Below are positions 28,854 to 36,497 of a DNA stretch of 64,000 nt, in pieces (the first letter of the stretch is position 1; each line of letters starts with the position of its first letter). Origin of the DNA: Nakamurella flavida (GTDB lineage Bacteria; Actinomycetota; Actinomycetes; Mycobacteriales; Nakamurellaceae); NCBI RefSeq assembly GCF_030811475.1, contig NZ_JAUSQV010000001.1:744001-808000 (forward strand). The letters are read 5' to 3'. Made by a program: the position numbers and the translations under genes. The notes beneath the pieces are model-generated. The model made no database searches, had not been told where the DNA came from, and worked only from the letters and a program-made list of their open reading frames with translations.

Positions 28854-29025
28854 GCGCTGTCTCCTGACGGGTGCTCCCGCGTCGCCGCGTTGCTCACGCC
28901 GGACCGCGTTGCCCGCGGCCGGTCGCGAGCAACCGACCCCGCTGCGAGCAACGCGCCCTCCCGCCGACCGGCCGCCCGATCTCCGTCACCGAGCCCGGCC
29001 GGACCTCGCGTGGTGTGATCGCGCC

Positions 29026-31284
29026 ATGGGGATGACGACGGTGACGAAGGGGCAGAATCTGCCGATCGAGGCGGACATCGGACAGCTGCAGGTGGCCGTC
29101 CGGTGGAGCGCGACACCACCGGCGGGTGATGTGGACCTGATCGCCCTGCTCGTCGGGGCCGACGGACGGGCCCGGTCGGACGACGACATGGTGTTCTACA
29201 ACCAGCGATCCACCCCGGACGGATCCGTCGTGCACACCGGCAAGGTGATCGGTGACGGGCACGGCGCCGACGAGGTGTCGATCGACCTGCGGGAGGTGCC
29301 GCAGGACGTCACCGCGGTGGTCATCGCGGCCAGCACCGACGGCGCCTTCGCCGACCTCCCCGGCATCGAGTGGCGGGTCCGGACCGCGGACGGGGATCCG
29401 CTGGTCGTCTACCCGGTCCGGGACCTGAGCACCGAACGGGCCCTGGTCCTCGGTGAGGTGTACCGCCGCGACGGCCACTGGCGCCTGCGGGCGGTCGGCC
29501 AGGGCTGGGCGGGCGGACTGGCGGGACTGGCGACCGACTACGGCATCTCGGTCGGCGAAGCCGAACCCGATGCGCACGACGACGGCGGCACCGACACGCA
29601 CGACCACCCGGACATGACCGCCGAGGAGCCCGGCACCGAGGAGACCGCCGCGGCCCCGATCCTCACCGGGGACGCGAGCATCGCCCCGTCGGACCGCGAC
29701 CCCGGAACCGCCGTGCAGACCCACCCGGTCGCGACCCCCGCCACGGATGTGGACTCGGACACGAGAGCGGACTCGGCCGGCGACACCGACCGACCCGACA
29801 CCGCCGACACCGCCGACATCGCGGACCCCCGCTCGACCGCGACGGTGACGGTGGAGACATCGGTGACCGAGACCAGCATCCCGCTCGCGGGGCAGCCGAT
29901 CACCGTGCGGACGACGTCCAACCGGTTGACGGTGACGGGTTCGTCGGCGCCCCGTGCGCGCGTCCCGGTCAGCGTGTTGGCCGGCAACGACTCCTGGCGG
30001 CGCGCCCGGTTGTTCTCCGTCGCGGGGATCGGCGGGGCGGACGAACAGGAGAACCGGGCCACGGCCGCGCTGATGTGGGTGATGGGGGCGGTCCGCCCGT
30101 TCGGCCGGGCCATCACCGCCCGGGCCGGTGCACCCGCGGGGGCGATGGAGACGTTCCTGGAGACCCCGTTCGTGCTGGGCGAGGCCAAGGTGATCCCGGA
30201 CGGGGTCATCCGGGTGGCCCGCGGCAGGACCACCTGGACCGCGCTGCTCGAGGTGAAGACGGGCAGCAACGACCTGAACCTCGACCAGATCACCTCCTAC
30301 CTCCGGGTGGCCAGGCGGGAGAAGTTCGACGTCCTGCTGACCGTCTCGAACGAGGTGACCAGCGATCCCGACACCCACCCGGTACTGGTGCCGCCGAAGT
30401 TCACCGAGTCGGTGCGCCTGGTGCACCTGTCGTGGTCCGAGGTGATGCACGAACTGCGGATGCTGTTGGCGCACCACCGGTTCACCGAGCAGCTGCCGAT
30501 GTGGATCCTGGCCGAACTGCTCCGTTACCTGGAGCACCCTAAGTCCGGCGCGATGGCGTTCTCCGACATGAGCCCGTCCTGGGTGCCGGTCCGTGACGGG
30601 GTCGCGCAGCGCACCCTCGCCGCCGGTGACCGGCACACCGCACCCGTCGTCGCCGGCTGGCACCGCCTCGTCCGTCAGCTCTGCCTCCGGCTGACCACCC
30701 GGACCGGCAAGCCGGTGAAACGTGCGCTGCCGCGCAAGTTGCTGGCCGACCCGGTCCTGCTCGACGAGGACGCGGCCCGCCGCCTGGCCGACGACGGCGT
30801 GCTGACCGCCGTGCTGCGGATCCCCGGCGCGGTCGGCACCGTGGCGGTGACCGCCGACGTCCGGACCACCCAGGTCCGGTTGAGCCTGGACGTGCTCGCG
30901 CCGACCGAGGGGACACCGGTCAAGCGGGTGCAGTGGCTGGTCCGCCAACTCCGGACCGCACCGGACGATCTGACCGTCGAGGCCCTGTTCGCCCCGCCGA
31001 CGGAAGGGACGCGCGAGCACCTGGGCGATCTGCGGGACAAGCCCGCGCGGCTGATCGCCGACCCGGCGCAGGCGCCGCGATCGTTCCGGGTCAAGCGGCT
31101 GTACCCGTTGGGCACCAAGCGATCCGGGGCGACGGGCAGCGTGGTGGCCTCGGTGACGGCAGCGGTGGACGACTTCTACGACGAGGTCGTGCTGCGCCTG
31201 ACCCCGTGGGCGCCCCAGGAGACCTCCCCGGGTCCCGCCGACGATCCGGCCCCGGACCTCGACGGGAACGCCACCGGGGACTGA
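29026..31284 (+). CDS. TerD-domain protein fused to a predicted PD-(D/E)XK nuclease-like domain
   Basis: A 752-residue soluble protein. Residues 1-180 are a TerD domain (tellurium/stress response, calcium binding): GDVDLIALLVGADG, DDDMVFYNQRSTPDGSV and VHTGKVIGDGHG are typical. A disordered Asp/Thr-rich linker (about 180-290) follows. Residues about 330-480 look like a PD-(D/E)XK fold: Glu386, then PDG with Asp392, then ALLEVKTG with Glu409 and Lys411 at correct spacing, then a QITSYLRVARREKFDVLLTVS segment (shown in two parts: QITSYLRVARRE, KFDVLLTVSN). The C-terminal 270 residues are unassigned. ATG 29026 is taken; 29032 is possible. No other ter gene is nearby. Substrate unknown. Confidence 0.8.
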   Translation: MGMTTVTKGQNLPIEADIGQLQVAVRWSATPPAGDVDLIALLVGADGRARSDDDMVFYNQRSTPDGSVVHTGKVIGDGHGADEVSIDLREVPQDVTAVVIAASTDGAFADLPGIEWRVRTADGDPLVVYPVRDLSTERALVLGEVYRRDGHWRLRAVGQGWAGGLAGLATDYGISVGEAEPDAHDDGGTDTHDHPDMTAEEPGTEETAAAPILTGDASIAPSDRDPGTAVQTHPVATPATDVDSDTRADSAGDTDRPDTADTADIADPRSTATVTVETSVTETSIPLAGQPITVRTTSNRLTVTGSSAPRARVPVSVLAGNDSWRRARLFSVAGIGGADEQENRATAALMWVMGAVRPFGRAITARAGAPAGAMETFLETPFVLGEAKVIPDGVIRVARGRTTWTALLEVKTGSNDLNLDQITSYLRVARREKFDVLLTVSNEVTSDPDTHPVLVPPKFTESVRLVHLSWSEVMHELRMLLAHHRFTEQLPMWILAELLRYLEHPKSGAMAFSDMSPSWVPVRDGVAQRTLAAGDRHTAPVVAGWHRLVRQLCLRLTTRTGKPVKRALPRKLLADPVLLDEDAARRLADDGVLTAVLRIPGAVGTVAVTADVRTTQVRLSLDVLAPTEGTPVKRVQWLVRQLRTAPDDLTVEALFAPPTEGTREHLGDLRDKPARLIADPAQAPRSFRVKRLYPLGTKRSGATGSVVASVTAAVDDFYDEVVLRLTPWAPQETSPGPADDPAPDLDGNATGD

Positions 31285-31285
31285 C

Positions 31286-32080
31286 TCAGACCGCGCCCTC
31301 CTCCTGCCGAGCCAGCTCCGCCTTCCACTCGCGGAAGCTCTCCTCGGTACGGCCCTGCCGCCAGTAGCCGGAGATCGAGAGCAGGTCCCGCGGGACGCCG
31401 CGCTCGCGCAGCAGGTACGGGCGCAGGCCGTGCATCATCTGCTGCGCCTCGCCGTGGGCGAACACGTGGACCCGGCCGGGCAGCCAGTCCAGGCCCCGCA
31501 CGACGTCCTGCACCGAGCCACCGGTGTCGCGGTGCACCCAGTGCAGGGTGGCGCCGGCGGGGAGCGGCAGGTCGAGCTGGTACCCGGCGCCCTCGACCTC
31601 GACGACGACGTGGGCGACGGCGTCGGCCGGGAGGGCCTGCAGGGCGGCGGTGATCGCCGGCAGCGCGGTCTCGTCGCCGACGAGCAGGTGCCAGTCGGCG
31701 GTCGGGTCGGGGGCGTAGGCGCCGCCCGGGCCGTTGGCCAGCAGCTGATCCCCCGGCTGCGCCGCAGCCGCCCACGGGCCCGCCACGCCCTGGTCGCCGT
31801 GCACGACGAAATCGATGCTGACGGTGCCGGCGTCGTGATCCGGGAACAGCGCCGCGTAGGTGCGGACAACGGGCATGTCCTCCGGCGGCAGCTGATCGCG
31901 CAGCGCCTTCAGGTGGAGCGGTTGCGGGTAGGTGACCCCGGGCTTGAGGAACACGAGCTTGACGTACCGGTCGGTGTGCACGCTGTCGCGGAACGCGGAG
32001 AGGTCGTCGCTGCGGAAGTGCACCCGGCGGAGGCCGGGGGTGAGCATCTGCGCGCCGGTGACGGTGAGCTGGGTGGGCAT
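31286..32080 (-). CDS. Siderophore-interacting protein (ViuB/SIP ferric reductase family)
   Basis: A 264-residue cytoplasmic flavoprotein that would reduce ferric siderophores to release iron. The FAD-binding barrel contains VVRTYAALFPD (Arg-x-Tyr motif) and DFVVHGDQGVAGPWA. The NAD(P)H-binding C-terminal SIP domain contains LLVGDETALPAITAAL, VFAHGEAQQM and SGYWRQGRTEESFREW, all typical of the family. The ATG has an AGGA site upstream. An iron-box palindrome 52-69 bp upstream suggests iron repression by a DtxR/IdeR-type regulator. Confidence 0.94.
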   Translation of the reverse strand: MPTQLTVTGAQMLTPGLRRVHFRSDDLSAFRDSVHTDRYVKLVFLKPGVTYPQPLHLKALRDQLPPEDMPVVRTYAALFPDHDAGTVSIDFVVHGDQGVAGPWAAAAQPGDQLLANGPGGAYAPDPTADWHLLVGDETALPAITAALQALPADAVAHVVVEVEGAGYQLDLPLPAGATLHWVHRDTGGSVQDVVRGLDWLPGRVHVFAHGEAQQMMHGLRPYLLRERGVPRDLLSISGYWRQGRTEESFREWKAELARQEEGAV

Positions 32081-32131
32081 GCGGTCCTGCCTTCGGTCGT
32101 CCTGTCGGTCCGCCGACGGGCGCGACCACTC

Positions 32132-32149
32132 GGTAAGGCTACCCTTACC
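32132..32149. promoter_or_regulatory. Iron box (DtxR/IdeR-type operator)
   Basis: GGTAAGGCTACCCTTACC has perfect 7-bp arms (GGTAAGG and CCTTACC) and matches the DtxR/IdeR operator pattern TTAGGTTAGGCTAACCTAA closely. It sits upstream of the siderophore-interacting protein and 51 bp before the divergent exported-protein gene. Confidence 0.75.
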
Positions 32150-32186
32150 TGGACCGGCCGAGCCGTCGGCCGGGGGGCGGCGAACC

Positions 32187-32192
32187 TAGAGT
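32187..32192 (+). promoter_or_regulatory. Leaderless -10 element (TAGAGT) of the first septum-formation-like gene
   Basis: TAGAGT followed by 7 nt and the ATG. It supports the start at 32200 over the in-frame GTG at 32191, which lies inside this element. Confidence 0.5.
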
Positions 32193-32199
32193 GGGCGGC

Positions 32200-33138
32200 A
32201 TGCGACGTCGCGGCGCCGGTGCCCTCGTGGTCACCCTGACCGTGCTGGCGGCCGTCGTGGTCCCGAACGTCGGAACGCGATCGGTGCGCGGGTTCGCCCA
32301 GGCCGCGAGCATCCCCGCTCCCCCCGCGCTCGGCGACTGCCTGCTCAGCCCGATCTCGATGTCGGCGGGGAACGACGGGCAGTTCCGGACGCCCGATCCC
32401 ACCGGGGACCTGATCCTGGAGCCGTGCACCGGACGCCGGTACGGCGAGGTCGTGCTGGTGCACGACAGCGGTTCGCTGACGGGGTTCCCGGACGGTGTCC
32501 GGATCGCCTACCCGCAGGACGACGCCTGCTGGTCGGCGGCCCAGCGCTTCCTCGGCCTGCCCGACTTCGCCGCCGATCCGACGCCGGTGCTCAGCTACTG
32601 GTATCCGGCCGGGAACAGCACCGCCATGGAGCTGGCCCCCGGTGACCTGCCGCGCGCGGCCGGCCGGACCTGGACCGCCTGCGTGGTGCTGGCCACCGAC
32701 CTCGACGCCCTGTCCCTGGCCTACGGGACCTCGGCCCGGGACGCGTTCTCCACCGGCCGCCCCCCGGACGCCTTCGCGTCCTGCACGGACACGGCGGACA
32801 TCGCAGCCTTCGAGCCGGTCCCCTGCGATCAGCCGCACCACATCGAGTTCCTGGGGTACTCCAGCGATCTGGTGGGGGCCACCGCGTCGTCGATCGATCG
32901 CACCTGCGGTGAGCTCGCCGCCCGCGTGACCCGGATGCCCGATCCCACCGCCGGCGGAGCCCTGCAGGTGCGTGCCGCGATCGGCCACTACGACGAGGGC
33001 GGTGTGTTGCAGCCGGGGATGCAGGGGTCCGACGGTGGATTCGCCGACACCGCGGTCTGCCGGGTCATCGCCCCGGACGACCGGCCGCTGACCGGCACCC
33101 TGCTCGGTCTGGGCGACCGACCGGTGCCATGGGCCTGA
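32200..33138 (+). CDS. Exported septum-formation-like protein, copy 1
   Basis: A 312-residue protein with an N-terminal hydrophobic helix (about 8-28) that acts as signal or anchor; the rest is extracytoplasmic. The Cys-containing pattern (LGDCLL, LEPCTGRRYGEVV, PVPCDQPHHIEFLG, DRTCGELAARVTRM) resembles the actinobacterial Septum_form family, where Cys-Pro-His motifs recur. Six or more cysteines suggest disulfides. Function is not established. It is a paralogue of the next gene: both share AAxIPxxPxxGDCLL near the start and GTxxGLGDxPVPWA at the end. Confidence 0.65.
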   Translation: MRRRGAGALVVTLTVLAAVVVPNVGTRSVRGFAQAASIPAPPALGDCLLSPISMSAGNDGQFRTPDPTGDLILEPCTGRRYGEVVLVHDSGSLTGFPDGVRIAYPQDDACWSAAQRFLGLPDFAADPTPVLSYWYPAGNSTAMELAPGDLPRAAGRTWTACVVLATDLDALSLAYGTSARDAFSTGRPPDAFASCTDTADIAAFEPVPCDQPHHIEFLGYSSDLVGATASSIDRTCGELAARVTRMPDPTAGGALQVRAAIGHYDEGGVLQPGMQGSDGGFADTAVCRVIAPDDRPLTGTLLGLGDRPVPWA

Positions 33139-33160
33139 CCAGCGCCCCGCGGCGGGACCG

Positions 33161-34063
33161 GTGATCTCCGACCGGCGCCGCTTGGGGCTGCTCGTGGTCG
33201 CGATGTCGGTGCTGCTCGCGGTGATCGTGCCGCAGGCCACCCGCGCCGTGTCCGGGACGGCCCAGGCCGCCGTCATCCCCGGGGCGCCGGCTGTCGGCGA
33301 CTGCTTGCTGCAACGCATCTCGCTGCGGAACGGGTACGAGACGACCACCGGGTTCACCGCTCCCACGGCGCAGATCGCGCCGTGCGACGGCGCGCGCTTC
33401 GGCGAGGTGGTCGGACTGACCCCCGCGCGCGGGATCACCCGGTCCGAGCGGCTGCAGGGCTGCGGCGCGAGCGCGCGGGACTACCTGGGCGCCGGAGACC
33501 CCGCGGACGCCACCGGACCGTGGATGCCGTCCATCCGTTCCGGGGTGGTGCTGGCCGGACCGGACGACCTGCAGCGGGCCGCCGGGCAGGACTGGGTCGC
33601 CTGCGTCGTCGACCTCAGCCCGTTCGGTACCGACACGGACACCGGCACCTACGACGGCACGGCGCGGGGCGGGTACGACGGCGGTCGACTCCCGTCCGCG
33701 TTCGCCCTCTGCCGTTCGGGCCGCGACGTCATCGACGCCGCGGACATCCCCTGCACGCAGGCCCATGCCGTAGAGGTGCTGGCCAGCACCTTCGACGTGC
33801 CCGCCACGGCCGCCGCCACCCTGGGCCGGACCTGCGACGCGCTCGCGCGGCGGCTGACCCGGATGCCGGACGTCACCGCGGGTGGTCGGCTCGAGGTCGT
33901 GGTGAACAGCGGGTACGTCGGCGCCGACGGCACCCTGTACCCCGGTGCCGACGCCGACGGTCACGTCTCGCTGGCCCAGTGCCTGATCGGCGTGGTCGGC
34001 CCGGAGACGTTGAGCGGCACCGTGATCGGACTCGGCGACGCCCCGGTGCCCTGGGCGGGGTGA
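33161..34063 (+). CDS. Exported septum-formation-like protein, copy 2
   Basis: A 300-residue paralogue of the upstream gene with the same plan: N-terminal hydrophobic helix (RLGLLVVAMSVLLAVIVP), then a Cys-rich extracytoplasmic region. Shared blocks include PAVGDCLL, IAPCDGARFGEVVGL, IPCTQAHAVEVL, GRTCDALARRLTRM and the C-terminal GLGDAPVPWAG. The GTG start is 22 bp past the first copy's stop, so the pair is probably co-transcribed and arose by tandem duplication. Role unknown; envelope or division association is inference from family name only. Confidence 0.65.
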   Translation: MISDRRRLGLLVVAMSVLLAVIVPQATRAVSGTAQAAVIPGAPAVGDCLLQRISLRNGYETTTGFTAPTAQIAPCDGARFGEVVGLTPARGITRSERLQGCGASARDYLGAGDPADATGPWMPSIRSGVVLAGPDDLQRAAGQDWVACVVDLSPFGTDTDTGTYDGTARGGYDGGRLPSAFALCRSGRDVIDAADIPCTQAHAVEVLASTFDVPATAAATLGRTCDALARRLTRMPDVTAGGRLEVVVNSGYVGADGTLYPGADADGHVSLAQCLIGVVGPETLSGTVIGLGDAPVPWAG

Positions 34064-34128
34064 GCCGGACGTACCGTCGGGCGGACCCGCCGCACGGCGG
34101 GCCGCCGCGTGAGCCGGGAGTGACACCG

Positions 34129-34521
34129 ATGGATATGCCCCAGGGACTGCTCGACCTGCTCCGCCAACGCTCCATCTGCTACATCGCGACGACGATGCCG
34201 GACGGATCCCCGCAGCTCACCCAGACCTGGGTGGACACCGACGGCACCAACATCATCATCAACACCGTGCAGGGGTTCCAGAAGACGCGCAACATCGAGC
34301 GGGACCCCCGGGTGGCCGTCACGATCACCGACCCGCAGGAGCTGTTCCGCTACTACGCGGTGCGCGGCGAGGTCGTCTCGGCGACCACCGAGGGTGGCGT
34401 GGAGAGCATCGAGGCGATGGCGCAGAAGTACACCGGCGGCCCCTACCCCTGGTACGGCGGGCGCGATCAGGTGCGGGTGGTGCTGACCATCCGGCCCGAC
34501 CACGTGCACGGCGTCGGCTGA
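34129..34521 (+). CDS. PPOX-class F420-dependent oxidoreductase (split beta-barrel flavoprotein family)
   Basis: A 130-residue single-domain protein of the pyridoxamine-phosphate-oxidase-like superfamily, close to actinobacterial F420-dependent enzymes. Typical blocks are ICYIATTMPDGSPQLTQTWVD, IIINTVQGFQKTRNIERDPRVAV (given as two parts: IIINTVQGFQKTRN, ERDPRVAVTI) and YYAVRGEVVSAT. It probably uses F420 or FMN to reduce an unidentified substrate. GGGAG lies 8 nt before the ATG. It follows the exported-protein pair by 65 bp and could be on the same transcript. Confidence 0.85.
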   Translation: MDMPQGLLDLLRQRSICYIATTMPDGSPQLTQTWVDTDGTNIIINTVQGFQKTRNIERDPRVAVTITDPQELFRYYAVRGEVVSATTEGGVESIEAMAQKYTGGPYPWYGGRDQVRVVLTIRPDHVHGVG

Positions 34522-34536
34522 CCGGCCCCCGGGGGG

Positions 34537-35079
34537 TCAGCCGCGGCGCTGGGATGCGGTGAGCAGCGTGTGCATCGCGTCGAGCTGTGCCTCCATGCGG
34601 TCGAGGCGGTGCGCGATGTCGGTCACCGGGGCGAGGTTCTCCCGGGCGTTCTCCCGGATGAACCCCCGGGTGGGCGCCGCACCGGTGGACACCCGGATCT
34701 CGGCCAGCTCGCGACCGAGGAACTCCGAGATGGACAGGTTGAGATCGGCCCGGCGACGGTCCTCGCGCAGGGCCAGCTTGTCGCGGTCGTCCTGCCGGTT
34801 CTGCGCCAGCAGGATCAACGGCGCCGCGTACGACGCCTGCAGGCTGAGCAGCAGGGTCAGGAACGTGAAGGTGTACGGGTCGAAACGCAGGGCCTCGGGC
34901 CCGACGAAGTTCCAGACCACCCACGCGACGATGAACGCCGACATCTGCAGGAGGAACGTCGGGGTGCCCATGTACCGGGCGAACGCTTCGCTGAGCTTGC
35001 CGAACGTCTCGGAATCGGGCCTGCGCAGCAGCGGGCGCCGGCCGATGCTCGGTCGATCGAGGTTCTCCGATGGCGACAT
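34537..35079 (-). CDS. DUF1003 domain membrane protein
   Basis: A 180-residue protein with two membrane spans (about 45-62 and 72-94) in the DUF1003 pattern: FLLQMSAFIVAWVVWNF, then FDPYTFTFLTLLLSLQASYAAPLILLAQNRQ (core FDPYTFTFLTLLLSLQASYA) and DDRDKLALREDRRRADLN. The C-terminal half is charged and helical, probably coiled-coil and cytoplasmic. Members are often annotated as putative magnesium-associated or cyclic-nucleotide-linked proteins, without firm evidence. It appears monocistronic and converges on the PPOX gene. Confidence 0.88.
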   Translation of the reverse strand: MSPSENLDRPSIGRRPLLRRPDSETFGKLSEAFARYMGTPTFLLQMSAFIVAWVVWNFVGPEALRFDPYTFTFLTLLLSLQASYAAPLILLAQNRQDDRDKLALREDRRRADLNLSISEFLGRELAEIRVSTGAAPTRGFIRENARENLAPVTDIAHRLDRMEAQLDAMHTLLTASQRRG

Positions 35080-35158
35080 GTCACTCCCTTCAGCGTTCCG
35101 GCGCGACGGCGCCCGAACCCTGACGATGTCACGACCCGGGCATCCCCACGGTCACCCC

Positions 35159-35174
35159 GGCCCGCCGGCGGGCC
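35159..35174 (-). terminator. Short GC-rich palindrome downstream of priA
   Basis: GGCCCGCCGGCGGGCC is a perfect 16-bp palindrome just past the priA stop on the minus strand. It may help terminate the DinB-priA transcript; no U tract. Confidence 0.35.
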
Positions 35175-35178
35175 CGAC

Positions 35179-35916
35179 TCAGCCGACGTCGGCGACCGCG
35201 CGCAGTGCCTCGGGCAGGGTGAACGCCCCGGCGTAGAGCGCCTTGCCGACGATGGCGCCCTCGACGCCGGCATCGGTGAGCCCGGCCAGTGCGACGAGAT
35301 CGTCCAGGCTGGACACCCCACCGGAGGCGACCACCGGGGCCGTCGTCACCGCGCACACCTGGGCGAGCAGCTCGAGGTTCGGGCCGCGCAGGGTGCCGTC
35401 CTTGGTGACGTCGGTGACGACGTACCGGGAGCAACCCTGCTCGTCGAGCCGGCCGAGGACATCCCAGAGGTCGCCGCCGTCCTGCGTCCAGCCCCGGGCG
35501 GCGAGCGTGCTGCCGCGCACGTCCAACCCGACAGCGACCTTGTCGCCGTACTTCTCGATGATCCGTGCACACCACTCCGGCTGCTCGAGGGCCGCGGTGC
35601 CGATGTTCACCCGCGTGCACCCGGTGGCCAGCGCGGCCTCCAGGGAGGCGTCGTCACGGATGCCGCCGGACAGCTCCACCCGGACGTCCAGGGTGCGGAC
35701 GACCTCGGCGAGCAGCTCGGCGTTGGACCCACGTCCGAAGGCCGCGTCCAGGTCGACCAGGTGGATCCACTCGGCGCCGTCCCGCTGCCAGGCCAACGCG
35801 GCGTCCAGCGGAGAGCCGTAGGTGGTCTCGGTGCCGGCCCGGCCCTGCACCAGCCGGACGGCTTGGCCGTCCGCGACGTCGACGGCGGGCAGGAGTTCCA
35901 GTCTGGAGTCGGTCAC
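35179..35916 (-). CDS. priA: Bifunctional HisA/TrpF isomerase PriA
   Basis: PriA isomerises both ProFAR in histidine synthesis and phosphoribosylanthranilate in tryptophan synthesis, replacing TrpF in many actinobacteria. The 245-residue TIM barrel shows [62 protein letters not shown] and [13 protein letters not shown]. The trp genes in this window include no trpF, consistent with the dual role. TAGGGT lies 8 nt before the GTG, indicating leaderless initiation. It is detached from hisF by about 12 kb, unlike the usual hisH-priA-hisF order. Confidence 0.95.
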   Translation of the reverse strand: MTDSRLELLPAVDVADGQAVRLVQGRAGTETTYGSPLDAALAWQRDGAEWIHLVDLDAAFGRGSNAELLAEVVRTLDVRVELSGGIRDDASLEAALATGCTRVNIGTAALEQPEWCARIIEKYGDKVAVGLDVRGSTLAARGWTQDGGDLWDVLGRLDEQGCSRYVVTDVTKDGTLRGPNLELLAQVCAVTTAPVVASGGVSSLDDLVALAGLTDAGVEGAIVGKALYAGAFTLPEALRAVADVG

Positions 35917-35924
35917 GGGCGACA

Positions 35925-35930
35925 ACCCTA
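35925..35930 (-). promoter_or_regulatory. Leaderless -10 element (TAGGGT) of priA
   Basis: TAGGGT followed by 8 nt and the GTG start of priA on the minus strand; no Shine-Dalgarno is visible. Confidence 0.45.
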
Positions 35931-35935
35931 CGGGC

Positions 35936-36448
35936 TCAGCCCACCCGGTCGGCGACACCCCGGACGTACGCGGCCTGGCCTGCGTGCTGCAGATCGTCGT
36001 TCAGCACGCTGACCAGCCGGACGGCCAGGGTCACCGGCGGGTCCCAGGCCTCGTCGACGACGCGGTCGAGGTCGGCGTCGGTCAGCGTGGCCAGGTAGGC
36101 GGTGGTGCGCTCGTGGACGGCGTCGAGGTAGCCCAGCAGCAGGTCCGCCGACGGTCGGACGGCAGCCACCTCGTCGGCGTCCTGGCCGTAACCGATGGCG
36201 TCGTCGTCGAACGGCAACGCGAACCGGGTCGCCCACCCGTCCGCGGTCCACACCTGCTCGTGGCCGGCCACCCCGGCGATGTGGTCGTCCTGCACCCGGG
36301 TGAGATGCCAGACCAGCCAGCCGACGGTGTTGGCCGCCGGGTCCGGCCGGTAGGTCAGCACCTCGGGCTCGACGCCGCTCAGCACGGCGTGCACGGTGGA
36401 GTGGACGCGCCCGAAGGCGTCGGTCAGCAGCTCTGCGGTGGTGGTCAC
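35936..36448 (-). CDS. DinB-like (DUF664) family protein
   Basis: A 170-residue four-helix-bundle protein of the DinB/YfiT superfamily, whose members include metal-binding, thiol-dependent transferases. The first helix and loop contain [20 protein letters not shown] with a candidate metal His. Another typical element is the C-terminal [20 protein letters not shown] with a second His. A third ligand is not obvious. GTG at 36448 has AGGA 7 nt upstream; GTG codons at 36463 and 36469 are alternatives. It ends 20 bp before priA. Confidence 0.85.
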   Translation of the reverse strand: MTTTAELLTDAFGRVHSTVHAVLSGVEPEVLTYRPDPAANTVGWLVWHLTRVQDDHIAGVAGHEQVWTADGWATRFALPFDDDAIGYGQDADEVAAVRPSADLLLGYLDAVHERTTAYLATLTDADLDRVVDEAWDPPVTLAVRLVSVLNDDLQHAGQAAYVRGVADRVG

Positions 36449-36497
36449 GGCTCGATCCTGCACCTGCACCGCGCCGGACAGGCGTGCCGGGGCCGGT

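Noticed and set aside
28802-29025. N-terminal extension of the TerD-fusion gene to 28909
   Set aside because: The 39 extra residues are Arg/Pro-rich without similarity; TerD proteins begin close to the MGMTTVTKGQ segment.
34515-34540. Small GC hairpin between the PPOX and DUF1003 stops
   Set aside because: Only 6-7 bp with no loop to speak of; too weak to call a terminator.
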